DNA of 64,000 bases, from the NCBI GenBank assembly GCA_963785745.1, contig CAWAWR010000031.1:1-64000 (forward strand), given 5' to 3'. The position numbers and the translations under genes are program-made. Source of the DNA: VAZQ01 sp963785745. GTDB taxonomy: Bacteria; Pseudomonadota; Alphaproteobacteria; Rhizobiales; Xanthobacteraceae. Of this stretch, positions 27,624-38,060 are shown piece after piece (position 1 is the first letter of the stretch; each line of letters opens with the position of its first letter). Under the pieces are notes generated by a model that saw only the letters and a program-made list of their open reading frames with translations, was not told the DNA's origin and made no database searches.

Positions 27624-28802
27624 TCAGCGCCGCGATTTCATCGCATAGGACAGAACGATCTCCGCGGCCCGCCGGCTCGGAGATGCGGTACTTGCTTCCA
27701 TGATCGAGTCGAGCCGTGCGAAGGCCGCGACCTGACGGCGGCGCTCGGGGCTGTCCAAGAACAAAGGCTCAAGCGCATCGGCCAGGCTTTTCGGCGTGCA
27801 ATCCCGCTGCAACAGTTCCGGCACGACATTCTCCCCGATGACCAGATTGGCGAGAATGACGGATGGTACGTTGACCGCAATCCGCGCAATCAGCTCGTCG
27901 AAAAGCGACACCTTGTAGGCGGCAACCATCGGCACGCCCGACAGCGCCAATTCCAGCGTGACTGTGCCGGACTTCGCCAGCGCCGCGCGGGCGACCCGGA
28001 AGGCCGCCCACTTCTCGGCCGGATCGACGACGACACGCGGCTGCACGCTCCAATGTGCGGTGGCCGCCAGCACGCTGTCCTTGAGTTGCGGAACCGTGGG
28101 CACGACCACTTCAAACGCCCCGATCCGATTACTCAGCAAGGCAATCGCGTCGCCGAAAACGGCCGTCATCCGTCGAATCTCTCCGGTGCGGCTGCCCGGC
28201 AAGACCAGCAACACCGGCGGATCGGCCTGCCTTCGGGCCGCCTCGTCGGCATTGGGACGGAGCTCGTTCAATTGCTCGATCAGGGGATGCCCGACATAGC
28301 TGCAAGGCGGCCCGCCGAGCCGGGCATGGACCTGCGGCTCGAACGGCAGCAACGCGAGGACATGCTCGACATAGCTTCGCATGGCGCGGGCCCGGCCCGG
28401 CCGCCACGCCCAGACCGATGGGGACACGTAATCGACGATCGGTATTGACGGCGCCTGCTCGCGGACGCGCCGTGCGATCCGGTGGGTCAAGTCCGGACTG
28501 TCGATGATAACGAGCACATCAGGACGCGCCGCCACGACCGCCGCGGCGATGTCGCGGATATATCGCAAGATCGCCGGCAGATGCGTGACCAGACCAAATC
28601 CGATGAACGCAATGTGCTGGGCTGGCACCAAGGATTGCAGCCCCTCGCCGGACATCTCGCCGCCGCCGATGCCGATCAAACGCAACGGACGCTGCGTGGA
28701 TTTCAGGGCGCGCATCATCGCCGCGCCCAGGCGATCACCGGACGCCTCGCCCGCCACGATGCAGATGGTGAGCGGATCAGGCGCGCCGGACGCGGCCGTC
28801 AT
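27624..28802 (-). CDS. lpxB: Lipid-A-disaccharide synthase
   Basis: This 392-residue glycosyltransferase joins UDP-diacylglucosamine and lipid X into the lipid A disaccharide at the inner-membrane face. Visible motifs are IVAGEASGDRLGAAMM, IGIGGGEMSGEGLQSL, YVSPSVWAWRPGRA, LVLPGSRTGEIRRM and SGTVTLELALSGVPMV. The ATG at 28802 overlaps the lpxI stop in an ATGA, which decides the start against a codon 24 bases upstream. It ends the bamA-to-lpxB run. Confidence 0.95.
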   Translation of the reverse strand: MTAASGAPDPLTICIVAGEASGDRLGAAMMRALKSTQRPLRLIGIGGGEMSGEGLQSLVPAQHIAFIGFGLVTHLPAILRYIRDIAAAVVAARPDVLVIIDSPDLTHRIARRVREQAPSIPIVDYVSPSVWAWRPGRARAMRSYVEHVLALLPFEPQVHARLGGPPCSYVGHPLIEQLNELRPNADEAARRQADPPVLLVLPGSRTGEIRRMTAVFGDAIALLSNRIGAFEVVVPTVPQLKDSVLAATAHWSVQPRVVVDPAEKWAAFRVARAALAKSGTVTLELALSGVPMVAAYKVSLFDELIARIAVNVPSVILANLVIGENVVPELLQRDCTPKSLADALEPLFLDSPERRRQVAAFARLDSIMEASTASPSRRAAEIVLSYAMKSRR

Positions 28803-29680
28803 TGCGCGGCCTCGGAACGCCGCCATCCCACGACGAACAGGCCGGCCCGGTCCGCCGCCTCGGCGACACGCAGCGGTTCGGCGATGACCACCTCGCCCGC
28901 GGCGACGGCGATCCCGGCAAGCTTGGCCTGCGCAGCTTTTTCAACGGTTCGAGGCCCAAGCGAAGGAAGGTCGATCCGCCGGTCCTGGGGAGGCTTCGGC
29001 GACTTGATCAGAACTCCGGTGTTGTCGGGAATCCTGAGCCGGCCTTCAGCGCGCAGCGCGGCGATGCGGTCCAGCATATGATCGGTGCCTTCGGCCGCCT
29101 CAACCGCCAGCACGCGGTTATTGGCGACGACGGCGGCCTGCCCGACGTCGAAAGGCGCTATCGCAGCGATGAGCTCAAATCCGCGCTCGATGTCATGGGT
29201 ATGGGCGTCAGACGGCTTGACGAGGCCCAGCGGCCCTTCGGCGACCAGAATGTCCGGGACCAATTCATGAGCACCGAGCAAACGAAATCCGTGGTCCTCA
29301 ATGATCTTTGCAACCCCCGACAACAGCTTGTCGTCGCCGCCCTTGAAAATACGGATTAGCCGCGGCAGCAGGCGCAATGTGAGCCAATCCAATCGCAGTT
29401 CATGGATCGCGGGACGGATTGTGTTTCCAATCACGACGACGTCGCGGCACCCTTCCATGCGGGCGAGACGACGAAATCGCCCGGCGCTTCCCAAGTGCAG
29501 CCAATGATGGGGATACCGAGTGACGGCTGATGGATCCGCCCACCCGTGGATCGGAAACAGAACAACCGGACGTCCCGCCCGGCGAAGAGTATCGGCGACC
29601 GTCAAAGGAAGGCTGCCACCTCCGCAAATGATGGCAACCGGGCCGTCATCGTTTTCAGTCGATGCGGGCGACGCGCTCAT
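28799..29680 (-). CDS. lpxI: UDP-2,3-diacylglucosamine pyrophosphatase, LpxI type
   Basis: LpxI cleaves UDP-2,3-diacylglucosamine to lipid X in most Alphaproteobacteria, in place of LpxH. The 293-residue protein has AIICGGGSLPLTVADTLRRAG, of which IICGGGSLPL is the key part, and later GAHELVPDILVAEGPLG and IPDNTGVLIKSPKPPQDRRID (the core VLIKSPKPPQD). Its ATG overlaps the lpxA stop by four bases, and its own stop overlaps lpxB by four, so the three proteins are translationally coupled. Confidence 0.94.
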   Translation of the reverse strand: MSASPASTENDDGPVAIICGGGSLPLTVADTLRRAGRPVVLFPIHGWADPSAVTRYPHHWLHLGSAGRFRRLARMEGCRDVVVIGNTIRPAIHELRLDWLTLRLLPRLIRIFKGGDDKLLSGVAKIIEDHGFRLLGAHELVPDILVAEGPLGLVKPSDAHTHDIERGFELIAAIAPFDVGQAAVVANNRVLAVEAAEGTDHMLDRIAALRAEGRLRIPDNTGVLIKSPKPPQDRRIDLPSLGPRTVEKAAQAKLAGIAVAAGEVVIAEPLRVAEAADRAGLFVVGWRRSEAAQ

Positions 29681-30513
29681 AAGACCGCGGCGGCGGATTC
29701 AGCGGATTTATCGGAGCGTTCCGGCATCATCAGTGGCCGATGTCTCGATAAGCGCATGAAGTCGACGATCTTGCCGACATAGGGATGCGTGCCGAATTCA
29801 CGCTCCACGGCAGACCGTCGCTCGTCAAACGTAGCGTCCCCGTGAAACAACGAACGATACGCACGCCAGACATCCCTGATGTCACCGCGCGAACAGCCCC
29901 TGCGCTTCATGCCGACAATGTTGATGCCCTGGAGAAACGCGCGCTGTCCGATCGCCAGGCCGAAGGGGATAATGTCCGCGGCCACGCCGCTCACGCCGGA
30001 CACCATGGCGCCTTCCCCGATATGCACGAATTGGAGCACGGCAACCCCGCCTCCGAGCACTGTGAAGTCGCCGACCGTCACATGTCCGCCGAGGACCGCA
30101 TTGTTGGCAAAGATCACATCGTTCCCGACACGGCAATCGTGACCGACGTGGGACCCGACCATCAGTATGCAGCGGTCGCCGACCGTCGTAGCGCCACCAC
30201 CGTCCTCAGTACCGACATTCATCGTGACGTTCTCGCGGATATCGCAGTCGGCTCCAATCACGAGGGTCGTGGCGCCACCCCGATAGTGGATGGATTGCGG
30301 CGGACCCCCGAGCGATACGAATGGGGCGATCCGCGTGCCCGGGCCTATCGTCGTGTAGCCCGTGACATGAACGCTCGCGGCCAGGCTGGCGCGGTCGCCC
30401 AGCGTGACGTTCGGTCCCACGGTGCAGAACGGGCCGATGGCGACCCCTTGTCCAATCGTCGCTTGCCGGTCGACCCGGGCGGTCGAATCAATCTGCGTGC
30501 CGCCCGACGTCAT
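29677..30513 (-). CDS. lpxA: UDP-N-acetylglucosamine acyltransferase
   Basis: LpxA starts lipid A synthesis by acylating UDP-GlcNAc. Hexapeptide repeats forming a left-handed beta-helix run through most of its 278 residues (GVAIGPFCTVGPNVTLGD, MVGSHVGHDCRVGNDVIFAN with the probable catalytic His). A C-terminal helical part follows. The ATG at 30513 overlaps the fabZ stop by four bases; codons upstream in the same frame run inside fabZ and are not used. Confidence 0.95.
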   Translation of the reverse strand: MTSGGTQIDSTARVDRQATIGQGVAIGPFCTVGPNVTLGDRASLAASVHVTGYTTIGPGTRIAPFVSLGGPPQSIHYRGGATTLVIGADCDIRENVTMNVGTEDGGGATTVGDRCILMVGSHVGHDCRVGNDVIFANNAVLGGHVTVGDFTVLGGGVAVLQFVHIGEGAMVSGVSGVAADIIPFGLAIGQRAFLQGINIVGMKRRGCSRGDIRDVWRAYRSLFHGDATFDERRSAVEREFGTHPYVGKIVDFMRLSRHRPLMMPERSDKSAESAAAVL

Positions 30514-30971
30514 TTGGGGGAGACCATCGCACCGACCTCCGCCTCTGCGACCACCGCTCCGGCGACCTTCGCCTCGCCCCGGTACCACCACATGTTTCTC
30601 TTGTGGGCGATCTTCGTCACGTGAAATTCGACGATGTCGCCGGGGATGACGGGCTTGCGGAATTTCGCTTTGTCGATCGTCATGAAAAAGACGACCTTCG
30701 GACCGTCGCCCATGTTGTTGGCGATCGCGCACAATGCACCGGCAGTTTGCGCCATTCCCTCCACTAGCAAGACGCCGGGAAAAACCGGATTGCCGGGAAA
30801 ATGTCCGAGGAACTGCGGCTCGTTTGCAGTCACATTCTTGATGCCGACAGCAGATTCGTCTCCCCGCATGTTGATGATGCGGTCGACCATCAGAAACGGG
30901 TAGCGATGCGGCAAGGCTTTCATGATTTCAGCGATGTCGGCCGCGCCCAATGTCTTGACTGCCTCATTCAT
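30510..30971 (-). CDS. fabZ: 3-hydroxyacyl-ACP dehydratase
   Basis: FabZ dehydrates 3-hydroxyacyl-ACP in fatty acid elongation and competes with lipid A synthesis for the same substrate pool. The 153-residue hotdog-fold protein has PHRYPFLMVDR and GHFPGNPVFPGVLLVEGMAQ, with the catalytic His and Glu. The start at 30971 overlaps the lpxD end by eight bases. Confidence 0.96.
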   Translation of the reverse strand: MNEAVKTLGAADIAEIMKALPHRYPFLMVDRIINMRGDESAVGIKNVTANEPQFLGHFPGNPVFPGVLLVEGMAQTAGALCAIANNMGDGPKVVFFMTIDKAKFRKPVIPGDIVEFHVTKIAHKRNMWWYRGEAKVAGAVVAEAEVGAMVSPK

Positions 30972-32022
30972 TGGACTGTCCCGATTTTGTTTTGGCGCGC
31001 CGCATCGCGACTTCACGCCAAAAGTCCCGGCTGCGCCTCGCTGGGGAACCCAACCACGACTCGCCGGCCGGGATATTGGACATGAGCCCGCTCTGAGCAC
31101 CGACCTTGGCGCCTTCGCCGATGGTCAGGTTGTCGGCAACGCCGACCTGTCCGCCCAGCACGACATAGTCCTCAAGGACAACGCTACCTGCAATTCCAAC
31201 CTGCGCAACCAGCACGCAGTGACGCCCAATGACGACATTGTGGCCTACCTGCACCTGGTTGTCGATCTTGGTTCCCTCGCCGATGACGGTGTCGCGCAGC
31301 CCGCCGCGATCGATCGACGTGCCGGCGCCGATTTCCACGTCATCCTGAATGATCACCCGGCCGATCTGCGGAATCTTGCGATGCCCTCCCGGGCCCATCA
31401 CGTATCCAAAGCCGTCCTGGCCGATCCGGCAGCCCGCGTGCACGATCACGCGGTCACCGATGAGCGCGTGAGCGACCGTGGCATTCGGCCCGATCGCACA
31501 CTCCCGGCCGATGCGAACATTCGCCCCGATCACGGCGTTGGCGCCGACAATGGTTCCTGAGCCGATCTCCGCGCCCGCCCCGATCACAGCGCCGGGATCG
31601 ACGGTCACGCCGCTTTCCAGCCGCGCGCTCGGATGCATCATCGCGCCCGTAGCCACGCCAGCCGCGGCACCGTCGCCGGAGAACAGCGATGAAGGACGCA
31701 ACGCAGCGGGAAAAAGCGCGCGGGCGACATCGACGAACGCGTGGAACGGCTTTTCAACGATCAGCAATGCGACGTTTGCCGGAACACTATCCGCGAGCCG
31801 CTCGCTGGTCAGGCAAGCGCCCGCAGCGGTCGCGCGCGCCTGGGCTGAGAACTTGGCGTGATCCAGGAACACCAGGTCCGACGGGCCGCCTCGATCGAGC
31901 GGGGCAATGCCCGCAATGGTCCGCGCCGGATTGGGATTCCGGCGCAGCTCCGCGCCGGTGAGCTTCGCAATCTCGCCGACGGTGATCTGCTTGTCGCTTT
32001 GAAAAAAGGATCGCGCGCTCAT
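30964..32022 (-). CDS. lpxD: UDP-3-O-acylglucosamine N-acyltransferase
   Basis: LpxD adds the N-linked hydroxyacyl chain in lipid A synthesis. The 352-residue protein has the N-terminal uridine-binding domain (ITVGEIAKLTGAEL), then many hexapeptide repeats. NQVQVGHNVVIGRHCVLVAQ carries the likely catalytic His, and a short C-terminal helix follows (WREVAMRRAK). It follows bamA by 34 bases. Confidence 0.95.
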   Translation of the reverse strand: MSARSFFQSDKQITVGEIAKLTGAELRRNPNPARTIAGIAPLDRGGPSDLVFLDHAKFSAQARATAAGACLTSERLADSVPANVALLIVEKPFHAFVDVARALFPAALRPSSLFSGDGAAAGVATGAMMHPSARLESGVTVDPGAVIGAGAEIGSGTIVGANAVIGANVRIGRECAIGPNATVAHALIGDRVIVHAGCRIGQDGFGYVMGPGGHRKIPQIGRVIIQDDVEIGAGTSIDRGGLRDTVIGEGTKIDNQVQVGHNVVIGRHCVLVAQVGIAGSVVLEDYVVLGGQVGVADNLTIGEGAKVGAQSGLMSNIPAGESWLGSPARRSRDFWREVAMRRAKTKSGQSNE

Positions 32023-32056
32023 GCAACTCCGATCGTGCCGCGACCGCCCGCTCGGC

Positions 32057-34562
32057 TTAGAATACTGTACCGCCGCTGAAACGGAAGATCTGGGTACGAT
32101 CGAAAGACTGCTTCGTGACCGGATAGGCGAGATCGAAGCGCAGCGGCCCGAACGGGGACGCCCAGAGCAGACCCACGCCCACCGACGAATTCACGAACAT
32201 GCCGTTGTTCGACAGAGCGAGAGTTTCGCCGGTCGCACCGGGCAGCGGCGGCAGCCACGAGGTCGGGCCGGTATAGTTCCAAACCGAGCCGGCATCCGCA
32301 AAGACGGCAACCTTGATGCCGACCTCCTTGGGCGCAAAGAACAGCGGCGTCTGGAACTCGACGCTCGTGCCCCAGTACATCGAGCCGCCCAAAGCGTCCT
32401 GCGTGCTGCCGACCGTTACGTCGCGGGGGCCAATACCTGCCGGCGCAAAGCCACGTACCAGATTCGGTCCCATCTGGAAGTGATCCAGCATCCGCAGCCC
32501 TTGGGAGCCCCAGCCGTGGATGTAGCCGCCCTGCAGACGCAACACGCCGATGACGTCCTGGATCGGCTCGTAGTAGCTGCGGAAATCGCCGGTCGTGCGG
32601 ATGTACTGCACGTCGCCGCCAACGCCCGCGAAATCCTGCTTCAGGACCGCGAGAATGCCGCTGGTCGGATTGCGGTTGTTGTCGAGGGTGTTGTAGGCGA
32701 GGTCGTAGCCGACCAGCGACGTGATGACTTGGCCGTTCGCGAGTTCGCGCCGAACGGCGAGTGACGCTTCGCCGTCCTGGAAACAATTCTGGGTAAAGGG
32801 CAGACCGGTTGCCGGATCGATGAAACCCAAGCCCGTGCTGGTCGGATAAGTGGGATAGCCCGTCGGAGACAGCGGCCAACGGTACTTGGAGCGATGTTGT
32901 TACAGTTCCGCAAGCACGTCCGGAATCGTCGATCTTCTGGCTGAACAGCGAATAACGAAGCTGCAGCGACAGATCCTCGCGCAACGTGAAGCCGAGTCGC
33001 AGTCCGCCGCCGGTCGTTCGCGTCTCGTAGGAGACGAAGTTGGTCGGCTTCTGAAGACGTGAGAACAGATCGACGCCGAGCGCAAGGCGATAGCCGAGCA
33101 GATACGGCTCGACGAACGACAGCGTGTAGCCGGACGAATACTGGCCGTATTGCAGGGACGCCTTCGCATACAGGCCGTGGCCGAGCAGGTTGCGCTCACC
33201 GACGCTGACTTCCGCCAGGAACCCGTCCGCGGTGGAGTAACCGCCGCCGATCGAGAACTCGCCGGTCGATTGCTCCTCGACCTGCACATTGATGATGACG
33301 CGGTCGGGCGACGAGCCGGGCTCGGTGGCGATCTTCACTTCCTTGAAGTAGCCAAGGTTGCGCAACCGCCGCTCGGCGCGATTGATCAGCGCGCGGTTGT
33401 ACGGGTCGCCTTCGGCGACGTCGAATTCGCGCCGGATGACGTAGTCGCGGGTTCGCGTATTGCCGCGAACATTGATCTGCTCGATGTAGAGGCGTTGGCC
33501 GTCGTCGATCGTATAGATCAGGTTCACGCGCTTGGCTTCGTAGTCGCGATCCGCGCGTGGGCGCACCTGCGCGAATGCGTACCCCTGGCGCGAGGCCTCG
33601 ATCGTCATGTCCTCGACGGACTTCTCAAGCGCCTCGGCGTTGTAGACGTCGCCCGGCGACGTCCTGACTTTCGCACGCATGAGGCCGGGATCGACGGCGC
33701 GCACGTTCGAGCGAACGTCGACCGTGCCGACCCGATACTGCTCGCCTTCCTCGATCATGAAGCGGACGATGAAGCCATTCCGTGCCGGATCGAATTCGGC
33801 TCCCGCGCTCACGATGCGGACGTCGATGTAGCCGTTCTTGAGATAGAATCGGCGCAGCAGCTCGCGGTCGGCCTCGAGCCGGTCCTGATCGTAGATATTC
33901 GTGCTTTGAATGAAGGACAGGATGTTGGTCTGCGTCGTGCGGACCACGTCCTTGAGCCGCCACGACGAATAGGCGCGGTTGCCGACGAATTCGATCGACG
34001 AGATCGTGGTCTTGCTGCCTTCCCTGATTTCATAGACCAGATCGACGCGGCTGTTGGGCAGCTCGATGATCTTCGGAACCACGGAGACGTCGTAACGGCC
34101 GCTGCGCCGATAGACTTCGACAATGCGCTGCACGTCCGACTGAACGACGGCGCGCGAGAGGGTGCCGCGTTCTTTCGACTGAATCTCTAGCTTGAGCTGA
34201 TCGTCCTTGACCCGGGTGTTGCCCTCGAAGGCGATCCGGTTGATGACCGGATTTTCCACCACCGTGACAATGATCCGCCCGCCCGCCTGGCGGATGTTCA
34301 CTTCCTGGAACAGCCCGGTGCCGAACAGGGTCTTGTAGGCCTCGTCGATCTCATAGGCGCCGAGACGGCCGCCCGGACCGGGCCGGAAGTAGGAGCGGAT
34401 GGTGGCGGCTTCGACCCGCCGGTTGCCCTGAACATCGATGCTGGCGGCAGTCTGCGCATAGGCGCTGGGCGCCGTCAGGACGACAGGCGCAGCACCGAAT
34501 ACACCGCAGAGGGCAATGCCAACCGCACCCAGCCCCCGAATAAGCCGCAGACCCAACCTCAC
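32057..34562 (-). CDS. bamA: Outer membrane protein assembly factor BamA (one frame break)
   Basis: BamA inserts beta-barrel proteins into the outer membrane. The N-terminus is a signal peptide ending APSAYAQ. Five POTRA repeats (for example IDVQGNRRVEAATIRSYF, IAFEGNTRVKDDQLKL, INVRGNTRTRDYVI) and the Omp85 barrel follow, ending in the expected terminal Phe (RFSGGTVF). The frame breaks at about 32889-32900; after it, KYRWPLSPTGYPTY leads into the rest of the barrel, including VRGFAPAGIGPRD. Because BamA is essential, the break is almost certainly an error in the sequence (net one extra base). It stands 164 bases after rseP, which may place a promoter in the gap. Confidence 0.93.
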
Positions 34563-34726
34563 GCCCTATCCCCCTCCGAACCCGCCATTCCCCAGGGTCG
34601 TCGAACCGTCTAGTCCCCGCTTCTACAGGGATTCAACCGCATCGCAAACCAACCAATCCGAGCGACGGTCCTTTACCCCCAAACCGTTGCCCATACACAA
34701 CAATTCTGGCCTAAATCATGCCGCAA

Positions 34727-35890
34727 TCATGACTTCGGCCAGAGCGACGCGAGCCTCCCGATATCGTTGTAGGTAGCGAATACCATCAGCATCAGAACCA
34801 AGGCCATTCCGATCCGGAATCCGTACTCCTGCGCCCTCTCGGACAACGGGCGGCCCCTCGCCGCCTCGATTGAATAGAACAAAAGGTGACCGCCGTCGAG
34901 CAGCGGGACCGGAAACAGATTCAGCAGGCCGATCGACACCGATATCATCGCAACGAACTGTACCAGCAGCGAAAAACTGACGCTCGCCACTTGGCCGGAC
35001 ATCTGCGCGATCATGATCGGGCCACCCAGTTGATCGGCCGATGCCCGCCCGGCGAAGATCCGCCAGATGTAGGTCATCGTCTGGTCGACCAGCGCCCAGG
35101 TCTCGGTGAATCCCATGCCGACCGCCGTCACGAAGCCGACCCTTTCGAATCGGACCTCGTCGGCAGCCAGCGATCGGGTGATTCCCAGCACGCCCATGCG
35201 ATGGGTGTTGCCGAAATTGTCTTTCACATCTTGCAGTGCCGGCGTGGCCTTGAGCGTGACCTGCTTCCCGCCGCGCTCCACAACGATAACGAGCGGTTCA
35301 CCGGCGCTGAAGCTGACGATGCGTTGCATGTCGGCAAAGCTGCGGATGGAGCGACCGCCGATCGATTGCACGACGTCGCCGGGCTGGAAGCCGGCCGCCG
35401 CCGCCGCGCTGTTGGGCTGAATGGTATCCACGCGCGGCAGCGTGATTTGGCGGCCGTAGATCATTGCCGCCGCAGCGAAAATCACGATCGCCAAGATGAA
35501 ATTGGCCAATGGACCGGCAACCACAATGGCAGCGCGCGGCCCGACTTTCTGGTGGACAAAGCTGATCTTGCGATCGGCGTCGGACATCGCCGCAATCGCG
35601 GCCTGATCCGGAACGCTGGCGGCGTTTTCGTCGCCGAAGAATTTGACATAGCCGCCGAGCGGAATCGCGGAAACCTTCCAGCGCGTTCCGTAGCGGTCGT
35701 TGAATCCGAAAAGCTCAGGACCGAAGCCGATGGAGAAGACGAGGACCTTAACGCCATACCAGCGCGCGACCAGAAAATGGCCGAGCTCGTGGAAGAACAC
35801 CACGATGGTCAGGACGAACAAAAAGGCAAGCAGCGCGTACAGGATCCCGGAACCCCACGCGCCGATGACTGGCAGAATTTCAAGTCCCAT
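34727..35890 (-). CDS. rseP: RIP metalloprotease RseP (site-2 protease)
   Basis: This 387-residue inner-membrane zinc protease cuts anti-sigma factors and signal peptides within the membrane. HELGH is at 34-38 in the first helix, the partner metal motif is NLFPVPLLDGGHLLFYS near the C-terminus, and one PDZ domain lies between (GFQPGDVVQSIGGRSIRSF). It follows dxr by 48 bases in the dxr-rseP-bamA order found across Proteobacteria. Confidence 0.95.
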   Translation of the reverse strand: MGLEILPVIGAWGSGILYALLAFLFVLTIVVFFHELGHFLVARWYGVKVLVFSIGFGPELFGFNDRYGTRWKVSAIPLGGYVKFFGDENAASVPDQAAIAAMSDADRKISFVHQKVGPRAAIVVAGPLANFILAIVIFAAAAMIYGRQITLPRVDTIQPNSAAAAAGFQPGDVVQSIGGRSIRSFADMQRIVSFSAGEPLVIVVERGGKQVTLKATPALQDVKDNFGNTHRMGVLGITRSLAADEVRFERVGFVTAVGMGFTETWALVDQTMTYIWRIFAGRASADQLGGPIMIAQMSGQVASVSFSLLVQFVAMISVSIGLLNLFPVPLLDGGHLLFYSIEAARGRPLSERAQEYGFRIGMALVLMLMVFATYNDIGRLASLWPKS

Positions 35891-35938
35891 GATCCGGCTG
35901 TCCCGCCCCCTCGGCCAAGTCGCCCCGAACCCGTTTCT

Positions 35939-37165
35939 CTATGATGCCTTTGCGGCAATTTCGGGCAAGAGCTCGCGTGTTAACAATCTAAAATCATGGT
36001 CAATTGCAAGCGCATCGTCGACACTGGCGGGTTCCCGTGTGAGCCCGCGTCCGACGGCCGCCGCCAGGGTCGCCTCGACGAGTGCCGGTATCCCTGCAAA
36101 CCCCAGTTTTTTCGACAGAAACTCGCCTACCGCCACCTCATTGGCGGCATTGAGTACCGTCGGAGCGCCGCCGCCCGCCTCGAGGGCCCGGCGCGCCAGC
36201 CCGAGCGCCGGGAACCGTGTCAAATCGGGACGCTCGAACGATAACGTCGCAATCTGCGCAAGGTCGAGTCGCGGCGCCGGCCCGTTGATCCGCTCTGGCC
36301 ACGCCAGACAATGCGCGATCGGAATGCGCATGTCGGGACTGCCGAGTTGCGCGATGAAAGAGCCGTCGCGGAACTCGACCAGGCCGTGGATCACCGACTG
36401 CGCATGGACCACGACATCGATTTCGTCGGGCTTGAGCGCGAACAAATGAAACGCCTCGATCACCTCGAGGCCCTTGTTCATCAGCGTCGCCGAATCGATC
36501 GTGACCTTCGGGCCCATCGACCAGTTCGGATGCTTGAGCGCCTGCTCGAGCGTCGCGCCGCGAATCTGCGCAGCGGTCCAGGTCCGGAACGGACCGCCTG
36601 ACGCCGTCAGGATCACGCGCCGTACGTCTTCGCGACGGCCGGCACCCATCGCCTGGAACAGAGCGTTGTGCTCGGAATCGACCGGCAGCACGGTCGCACC
36701 GGCTTCGGCGGCGCGGCGCATGAACAAACCGCCGGCGCAAACCAGGGTTTCCTTGTTGGCGAGCGCGACCATGGCGCCGCGCTCGGCCGCCGCCAATGTC
36801 GGCCGCAATCCGGCAGCGCCGGTGATGGCGCCGATCACCCATTGCGCGGGACGCTGCGCCGCCTCGACCACCGCAGCCTCGCCCGCCGCAGCTTCGATGC
36901 CTGTGCCCGAGAGTTCATCCTTGAGCTCGCGATAGGCCGCCGGATCGCCGACCGCGGCGAAGCGCGCGCCGATCTCGCGCGCCAGCGCGGCCAAGGCGAC
37001 AGCGTTGGTGTTGGCGCTCACCGCCTCGACCCGATAGCGCCCGGGCTCGCGCTTGATCAGGTCGATGGTGCTCGCGCCGATCGATCCGGTTGCGCCCAGC
37101 AATGTAACGCTGCGCTCGCCGCTCGCAGCTTTCAGCCCGGGTTTCACCGCCGTCTTCACCGTCAT
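35939..37165 (-). CDS. dxr: 1-deoxy-D-xylulose 5-phosphate reductoisomerase
   Basis: Dxr makes methylerythritol phosphate for isoprenoids, including quinone tails and undecaprenyl. The 408-residue protein has the NADPH motif LLGATGSIGASTIDL, the metal site PVDSEHNALFQAM, and SGGPFRTW and HPNWSMGPKVTIDSATLMNK for substrate. I chose the ATG at 37165 over one 48 bases upstream because it begins just outside the cdsA stop at 37170 and fits the family length. Confidence 0.95.
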   Translation of the reverse strand: MTVKTAVKPGLKAASGERSVTLLGATGSIGASTIDLIKREPGRYRVEAVSANTNAVALAALAREIGARFAAVGDPAAYRELKDELSGTGIEAAAGEAAVVEAAQRPAQWVIGAITGAAGLRPTLAAAERGAMVALANKETLVCAGGLFMRRAAEAGATVLPVDSEHNALFQAMGAGRREDVRRVILTASGGPFRTWTAAQIRGATLEQALKHPNWSMGPKVTIDSATLMNKGLEVIEAFHLFALKPDEIDVVVHAQSVIHGLVEFRDGSFIAQLGSPDMRIPIAHCLAWPERINGPAPRLDLAQIATLSFERPDLTRFPALGLARRALEAGGGAPTVLNAANEVAVGEFLSKKLGFAGIPALVEATLAAAVGRGLTREPASVDDALAIDHDFRLLTRELLPEIAAKAS

Positions 37166-37169
37166 CAGG

Positions 37170-38060
37170 TCACCATACCAGCAAGCCGCGCGCAGGTGCA
37201 CCGATACCGCCATGCGCTAGGCCGATCAGGCAGGCAAGCACGCCCGCGGCGACAAAACCATCCAGCCGGTCCATCAGGCCGCCATGGCCCGGGATCAAGG
37301 CCCCGGCGTCCTTCGCACCGAACCGGCGCTTGATCGCGGATTCGATCAGATCGCCTGCCTGGGCGGCGATCGACAGGGCAATTGCGATCACGACCGCCGC
37401 CAGGACGCCGCCGACGCCGCTGACCTTCACGACCAGCATGGCAGCCAGCACGGCGCCCGCGAGGCCTCCGATCGAGCCGGACCAGGTCTTGTTGGGGCTA
37501 AGACGCGGCGCAAGCTTGGGTCCGCCGGCGGCCCTGCCGACGAAGTAGGCGGCGATATCGGTCACCCACACGACGGCGAACAGGAAGATGATGGCGACGA
37601 AGCCGAACTCCGTGTCGGAGCGCAGGACGATCGGCGCCAATCCCATCGCACCGGCATAAGGCACGCCAGTAGCAACCCAGAGTCCGCGCCCGTGCGGCGC
37701 GATGATCGCGGACGCCAGCATTCCCAGGATCAGGACGATCGGCGCCGCGGCGAGACGCAGATCGCGCATGTCGTCGCTGGCCTCGACACTGCTCGCAGCC
37801 AGCGCGGCCGCCAGCGCGACAGCAACGATAGCGGTCATCAACACTGAACGCCGGTCCGGGCCGGCGACCAGCGTCGTCCATTCCCACATCACGATGATCG
37901 CGGCCAAGCCCCAGAACACGGCGAAGACCCAGCCGCCGAGATAGGCAACGCCGATCGCAAGCGGCGCCAGCACCAAAGCCGACCCGACGCGCAACGGCAA
38001 ATCGCTGCCGGGACGGGCGACCGGCACGGGACGCGCGGGCTCCGCGTCGGACATGATCAT
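37170..38060 (-). CDS. cdsA: Phosphatidate cytidylyltransferase
   Basis: CdsA makes CDP-diacylglycerol from phosphatidate and CTP in the inner membrane. The 296-residue protein has about eight helices and the signature region SPNKTWSGSIGGLAGA and AQAGDLIESAIKRRFGAKDA, followed by IPGHGGLMDRLDG. Its start overlaps the uppS stop by four bases (ATGA), and dxr follows at once, so it is part of one tightly packed operon. Confidence 0.95.
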   Translation of the reverse strand: MIMSDAEPARPVPVARPGSDLPLRVGSALVLAPLAIGVAYLGGWVFAVFWGLAAIIVMWEWTTLVAGPDRRSVLMTAIVAVALAAALAASSVEASDDMRDLRLAAAPIVLILGMLASAIIAPHGRGLWVATGVPYAGAMGLAPIVLRSDTEFGFVAIIFLFAVVWVTDIAAYFVGRAAGGPKLAPRLSPNKTWSGSIGGLAGAVLAAMLVVKVSGVGGVLAAVVIAIALSIAAQAGDLIESAIKRRFGAKDAGALIPGHGGLMDRLDGFVAAGVLACLIGLAHGGIGAPARGLLVW